Made by a program: the position numbers and the translations under genes | Shown here: piece after piece, positions 37,229 through 40,614 of the stretch | Numbering within the stretch: the stretch's first letter is position 1 | How the letters are laid out: each line of letters begins with the position of its first letter | The notes under the pieces: generated by a model | What the model was told of the DNA's origin: nothing | Databases searched by the model: none | What the model saw: the letters and a program-made list of their open reading frames with translations, nothing else | Source of the DNA: Candidatus Stramentimicrobium fermentans | GTDB taxonomy: Bacteria > Atribacterota > Phoenicimicrobiia > Phoenicimicrobiales > Stramentimicrobiaceae | DNA: 40,614 nt | NCBI GenBank assembly: GCA_012520575.1 | Contig: JAAYOB010000028.1 | Location: 1-40,614, forward strand | Direction: 5' to 3'

Positions 37229-38926
37229 TTAAAATAATCCTACAGTATTGCCGTTCTTATCAATATCAACTCTGGTAGCAGCTGGCATAGAAGGCAGGCC
37301 GGGCATAGTCATCATAGTTCCCAACAAGGGGTATAAGAAACCTGCTCCCATAGAAGCCCTGATATCTCTTATCGGTATCCTATAATTTCTTGGTCTACCT
37401 TTTAAAGCCGGATCATGTGAAAGAGAAAGGTGGGTTTTGGCCATACAGATAGGTAGATTTCCGAAACCAAGGGATTCAAATAATTTAATGTTCTTTTCTG
37501 CCTGGTCCAGATAGGTTACCCCATCGGCTCCATATATCTTAGTGGCAATAGTTTCAATTTTCTCTTTAATAGTGGCATCTAAAGGGTACAGGTAATGGAA
37601 ATTACTTTCGTTTTTAGTAGCATCTATAACGGCCTCTGCTAATTCAAGACAGCCTTCACCACCCTTAGCCCAGCCTTCATGAGTTACCACAGAAGTTGCA
37701 CCTGCTTTAAGGCCTATTTCTTTAGTTAACTCTATTTCTGCTTGAGTGTCGGTCGGGAATCGATTAATAACCACAACAGGATTAATACCATGCAATAGAG
37801 CATTTTCGATGTGTTTCTCCAAATTTTCGCACCCCTTTTCGACTGCCGGCAAGTTTTCCTGAGAAAGCTTTTCTATATCCAGAGGTTTTCCGGCTACAAC
37901 TTTAATCAGCCCTCCATGCATCTTTAAGGCTCTGATAGTGCTGACAATGACGGCACAATCAACCTTTAGTTTACTGGCACGGCACTTGATATTACACATT
38001 TTTTCAAAGCCCATATCAGAACCGAAGCCAGCCTCAGTAACCACATAATCCGCCAATTTTGTGGCAATGGCATCTGCTAGTACTGAATTATTTCCATGGG
38101 CAATATTGGCAAAAGGGCCGCAATGCATAAAACAGGGACCGTGCTCCAGTGTTTGAATGAGATTGGGTTTGAGTGCATCTTTTAAAAGAACAGTCATAGC
38201 TCCGGCAGCTTTCAAGTCTTCGGCGGTGATGGGCTGGCCATTGGTAGTGTAGGCAACAGTTATTCTGCCTAGTCTTTCCCGCAGGTCAAAAATGTCGGTA
38301 GCCAGGGCCAAAATCGCCATGACCTCAGAGGCCACGGTAATGTCAAAACCTGTTTCTCTGGGGATACCGTTTTCTTTTCCGCCTAAACCGACAATAATAC
38401 TCCGTAAGGCACGGTCCGATATATCCACCACGCGGTTAATACCCACTTTGTGCAAATCTATATTCATCTTGTTACCTTTTTGTAAGTGTGTGTCCAGCAT
38501 GGCGCATAATAGATTGTTGGCAGCACCAACAGCATGTATATCACCGGTGAAGTGTAAGTTTAAATCTTCCATAGGTACTACTTGGGAATAGCCCCCTCCA
38601 GCCGCACCTCCTTTAATTCCAAAGACCGGTCCCATCGATGGTTCTCTTAAAGTATTAATGGTCTTTTTCCCCAATTTTGCTAAACCTTGTCCCAATCCTA
38701 TAGCGGTAACTGTTTTACCTTCACCTAAAGGGGTAGGGGTAATAGCGGTTACCACAATGTACTTTGCTTGCGGACGGTCAGCTAATCGGTCTAAAATGTC
38801 CAGTTTTACTTTTGCTTTGTAATTTCCATATAGTTCTAAATCTTCTTCCCCTATACCGATTGAAGCAGCTACCTCTTTGATGGGTAGCATCTCAGTCTTT
38901 TGGGCAATCTCCAGGTCTGATAACAT
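37229..38926 (-). CDS. fhs: Formate-tetrahydrofolate ligase
   Basis: Fhs (565 aa) joins formate, ATP and THF into 10-formyl-THF, or in reverse makes ATP and formate. The P-loop motif TPTPLGEGKT is at residues 63-72, followed by LREPSMGPVFGIKGGAAGGG and DIHAVGAANNLL. AAGGAGG precedes the ATG. As first gene of the glycine-riboswitch operon it links the gcv C1 unit to formate. Running from glycine toward formate would yield ATP. folD, needed to bridge methylene- and formyl-THF, is not present here. Confidence 0.97.
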   Translation of the reverse strand: MLSDLEIAQKTEMLPIKEVAASIGIGEEDLELYGNYKAKVKLDILDRLADRPQAKYIVVTAITPTPLGEGKTVTAIGLGQGLAKLGKKTINTLREPSMGPVFGIKGGAAGGGYSQVVPMEDLNLHFTGDIHAVGAANNLLCAMLDTHLQKGNKMNIDLHKVGINRVVDISDRALRSIIVGLGGKENGIPRETGFDITVASEVMAILALATDIFDLRERLGRITVAYTTNGQPITAEDLKAAGAMTVLLKDALKPNLIQTLEHGPCFMHCGPFANIAHGNNSVLADAIATKLADYVVTEAGFGSDMGFEKMCNIKCRASKLKVDCAVIVSTIRALKMHGGLIKVVAGKPLDIEKLSQENLPAVEKGCENLEKHIENALLHGINPVVVINRFPTDTQAEIELTKEIGLKAGATSVVTHEGWAKGGEGCLELAEAVIDATKNESNFHYLYPLDATIKEKIETIATKIYGADGVTYLDQAEKNIKLFESLGFGNLPICMAKTHLSLSHDPALKGRPRNYRIPIRDIRASMGAGFLYPLLGTMMTMPGLPSMPAATRVDIDKNGNTVGLF

Positions 38927-39051
38927 AAAATCCTCCTTATTTTGTAATCGCGGTTTATTTATATAGTATATTTAATAGCTTAGGGAATACTCGTATGACA
39001 TAAATACTTTAAATAATATTTTATTATTAACTGACCTAATACGATCAAAAA

Positions 39052-39094
39052 CAAAAAACAGAGTTTTAATAATAAAAAATCATTAAAACTCTGT
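39052..39094 (-). terminator. Riboswitch-controlled intrinsic terminator ahead of fhs
   Basis: On the minus strand ACAGAGTTTTAAT (39082-39094) pairs perfectly with 39058-39070 around an 11-nt loop, followed by TTTTTTG. The first bases of the stem (CAGAG) also form the 3' side of the second glycine aptamer's P1 helix, so the two structures exclude each other. This is the layout of a transcriptional ON switch. Confidence 0.88.
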
Positions 39095-39310
39095 CTTGAG
39101 ACCTGAGAGATTATTCCTTAGAATGTATTTGGGTGCTATTCTTATAGTGCATTTATGTGGTCTAAGGCTGGTAAGGAATTTACTCCTTCGGTGATATATA
39201 TATCTTTCCAGAGATCTGTCCAATTTCGGTCCTTTTGCCTGAGAGTTTGGATGAGTATTCATACACCTTGCCCCTTCGGCGTTTTTTTAAAAAATCTCTC
39301 CCGAAATCTT
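39085..39310 (-). promoter_or_regulatory. Tandem glycine riboswitch
   Basis: Two glycine aptamers lie head to tail on the minus strand. Aptamer 1 has GGGAGAG near 39296-39302, CGCCGAAGGGGCAA at 39268-39281 and CTCTCAGGCAAAAGGACCG at 39227-39245. Aptamer 2 has TCTGGAAAG at 39204-39212, CACCGAAGGAGTAA at 39180-39193 and CTCTCAGGT with ACAGAG at 39089-39109; its variable arm includes CCTTAGA/TCTAAGG. These match the known class closely. Glycine binding should block the adjoining terminator and switch on fhs-gcvH-gcvPA-gcvPB-gcvT. The promoter upstream, near 39320-39350, is not clear. Confidence 0.95.
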
Positions 39311-39437
39311 CAGCCAGCATATATTAAGGTAGAAATATCATCAAAAATTCTAAAGTATGACTAATTTTACCATAATATTTGTCTATTGATAGAAGTATTT
39401 AAAAAGGCTTCCTGATTAAGACAATGATTGTTACTTT

Positions 39438-39476
39438 TTAAAAGTACTTTTAACGTTAATTATTTTCCGAAATAAT
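39438..39476. promoter_or_regulatory. Cluster of three palindromes, possible operator region
   Basis: TTAAAAGTACTTTTAA (39438-39453) is a perfect 16-bp palindrome. It overlaps TTAACGTTAA (39450-39459), a perfect 10-bp palindrome, and is followed by ATTATTT/AAATAAT (39459-39465 and 39470-39476). They stand between the divergent fhs and GMP synthase-like transcription units, just upstream of the latter's -10. A dimeric regulator site is plausible; the protein is unknown. Confidence 0.45.
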
Positions 39477-39482
39477 ATTTTG

Positions 39483-39491
39483 TGCTATAAT
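39483..39491 (+). promoter_or_regulatory. Extended -10 promoter for the GMP synthase-like gene
   Basis: TGCTATAAT contains a perfect TATAAT (39486-39491) with the upstream TG of extended -10 promoters. The hexamer 17 nt upstream (TTTTCC) is a poor -35, as is common with extended -10 sites. Transcription would start near 39498. Confidence 0.6.
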
Positions 39492-39497
39492 TTAAAC

Positions 39498-39791
39498 TAT
39501 TCCGAATTCCTTAGATCAACTATACAACAAAAATAAATTAATTGCAAACTATTATTTTACCCGCGTACCTAATAAGTAATATCATAATAATTGTCTTGCA
39601 ACTATACAGGTATCTTATAAAACTCCTTTATTTCTTCAATAAGAATATTATTAAAAATTAATAGATGAATTTGATAGAGTGAAAAAATAGTAGATAAACT
39701 TTAAACAAAGAATAGATTCGGCTCTTTTAACAATGTGAAGAGTGTCGTCGAGCGTAATATTTTTATTTATTATTTTAAATAAAGGTGCAAA
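39498..39791 (+). other. Long AT-rich leader before the GMP synthase-like gene
   Basis: This stretch of about 294 nt has no credible reading frame on either strand. I see a GTACCT/AGGTAT pairing possibility in its first half and a GCTCTT/AAGAGT hairpin (39721-39726 with 39738-39743) near its end, but no match to purine, guanidine, PRPP or ppGpp riboswitch consensus that I could recognise. Confidence 0.4.
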
Positions 39792-40614
39792 ATGTCAATG
39801 GAAAAAGATTTTACTTGTGACTGGATAGCCATTTTAGATTTTGGTTCTCCTTATACCCAATTAATAGCCAGAAGGATAAGGGAATTGAAGGTCTATTCCG
39901 AAATATATCCTCATAATATTGCATTTTCAGAATTACTTAAAAATAACCCCAGAGGTATTATATTATCCGGCAATGCCGACAACCTTAATAATGAGCAAGT
40001 TCATCATTTGGTTCAACAATTATCCACTTTAGATGTTCCAATACTGGGAATTGGCCAACCAATAAAGATTTTAATAGAAATGTGTGGAGGGGAAGTTGAA
40101 TATTCAAAAATAAATGAATACAAAAACACCTTAGTAAATGTTTTGCCGGAAGGTAAAAATGATTTATTTTATCAATTGCCGGATGCTATAAATGCCTGGA
40201 TATGTCCTGACTATACTACAAAGAATATTCCCTCCAATTTAAAAATTATCGCTGTTACCGAGAAAAAAATAGCAGCAGCTTTTTCAGATAGCGAGAAAAG
40301 GATATATGGATTGCAATTCCATCCCGAGGTAGAGCAGACTGAATTTGGCCAACATATTTTGTCTAACTTTGTTAAGGGAATATGCCATTGTATACCAAAA
40401 TGGACTGAAAAATTTTTTATAGAAAAGACCGTTCAGGATATAAGAAAAGAAGTCGAAGATGGCAAGGTTGTCGCAGGGATAAGTGGAGGGATAGACTCTC
40501 TGGTAGCGGCACTTCTCACTTATAAGGCGATTGGTGACCGGCTCCATGGCATATTTATTAATACCGGCTTGATGCGAAAAGATGAAGAAGAAGAAATCAG
40601 AAAGCTCTTCATTG
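39792..40614 (+). CDS. guaA: GMP synthase-like protein with inactivated glutaminase domain (partial, 3' end cut)
   Basis: The frame runs 274 codons to the window end. The N-terminal class I glutaminase domain (about residues 11-190) keeps the GuaA fingerprint DFGSPYTQLIARRIRELKVY, but the nucleophile is gone: where GuaA has GICYGMQ, this reads GIGQPIK, with Gly88 in place of Cys. SGGP has become SGNA, and the GuaA-specific MSHGD is ICPDY. His177 and Glu179 (FHPEV) remain. The ATP pyrophosphatase domain begins with an intact P-loop SGGIDS (231-236) and FINTGLMRKDEEEEI. ATG at 39792 has AAAGGTG before it. GMP synthase aminates XMP; here ammonia use or another substrate is inferred. Confidence 0.85.
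   Translation, partial: MSMEKDFTCDWIAILDFGSPYTQLIARRIRELKVYSEIYPHNIAFSELLKNNPRGIILSGNADNLNNEQVHHLVQQLSTLDVPILGIGQPIKILIEMCGGEVEYSKINEYKNTLVNVLPEGKNDLFYQLPDAINAWICPDYTTKNIPSNLKIIAVTEKKIAAAFSDSEKRIYGLQFHPEVEQTEFGQHILSNFVKGICHCIPKWTEKFFIEKTVQDIRKEVEDGKVVAGISGGIDSLVAALLTYKAIGDRLHGIFINTGLMRKDEEEEIRKLFI

Noticed and set aside
39498..39791. Purine, guanidine, PRPP or ppGpp riboswitch in the leader of the GMP synthase-like gene
   Set aside because: None of the conserved core sequences of these classes could be found by eye.

Overview
The window is a low-GC bacterial chromosome segment (mid-30s percent by eye). It carries core housekeeping genes in an order typical of Bacillota and of some uncultured, monoderm-like lineages such as Atribacterota. 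Evidence for this is the tuf/S10-spc-alpha ribosomal run continuing into ecfA1-ecfA2-ecfT-truA-rplM-rpsI, then cdaA-cdaR-glmM, a split glycine decarboxylase (gcvPA/gcvPB), a CIRCE element before groESL and a tandem glycine riboswitch. I cannot fix the phylum from sequence alone. No rRNA, tRNA, CRISPR array, insertion sequence or phage gene is visible.

Positions 1-15740 (+): the 3' end of tuf, then rpsJ, and after a 171-nt gap rplC-rplD-rplW-rplB-rpsS-rplV-rpsC-rplP-rpmC-rpsQ-rplN-rplX-rplE-rpsN-rpsH-rplF-rplR-rpsE-rplO-secY-adk-map-infA-rpmJ-rpsM-rpsK-rpsD-rpoA-rplQ. The gene for L30 (rpmD) is missing from its usual place between rpsE and rplO. Many of these genes start with GTG or TTG.

Positions 15832-20218 (+): the energizing module of an ECF vitamin transporter (ecfA1, ecfA2, ecfT), truA, then rplM-rpsI behind a near-consensus promoter and closed by a strong terminator. 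Positions 20247-27603 (+): cdaA-cdaR-glmM (c-di-AMP synthesis and its link to cell-wall precursor supply), acpS, alr, and tsaE-tsaB-tsaD for tRNA t6A. Positions 27705-29804 (+): promoter, perfect CIRCE operator, groES and groEL.

Positions 29854-39310 (mostly -): a 25-bp perfect inverted repeat separates groEL from a convergent amino-acid island. In transcription order on the minus strand this is a tandem glycine riboswitch with terminator, fhs, gcvH, gcvPA, gcvPB, gcvT, then a sodium:alanine/glycine symporter (agcS) and alanine dehydrogenase (ald). Together these genes would import glycine/alanine, release ammonia and CO2 from glycine, pass the C1 unit to folate and, through Fhs, make formate plus ATP (or run in reverse for synthesis).

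Positions 39438-40614 (+): a palindrome-rich control region, an extended -10 promoter, a leader of about 290 nt, and the 5' part of a GMP synthase-like gene cut by the window end. Its glutaminase domain is intact as a reading frame but has lost the catalytic cysteine and most glutamine-site motifs, while His/Glu and the ATP pyrophosphatase loop remain. This apparent ammonia-dependent or repurposed GMP synthase, next to an ammonia-releasing glycine/alanine island, is the most unusual observation here.
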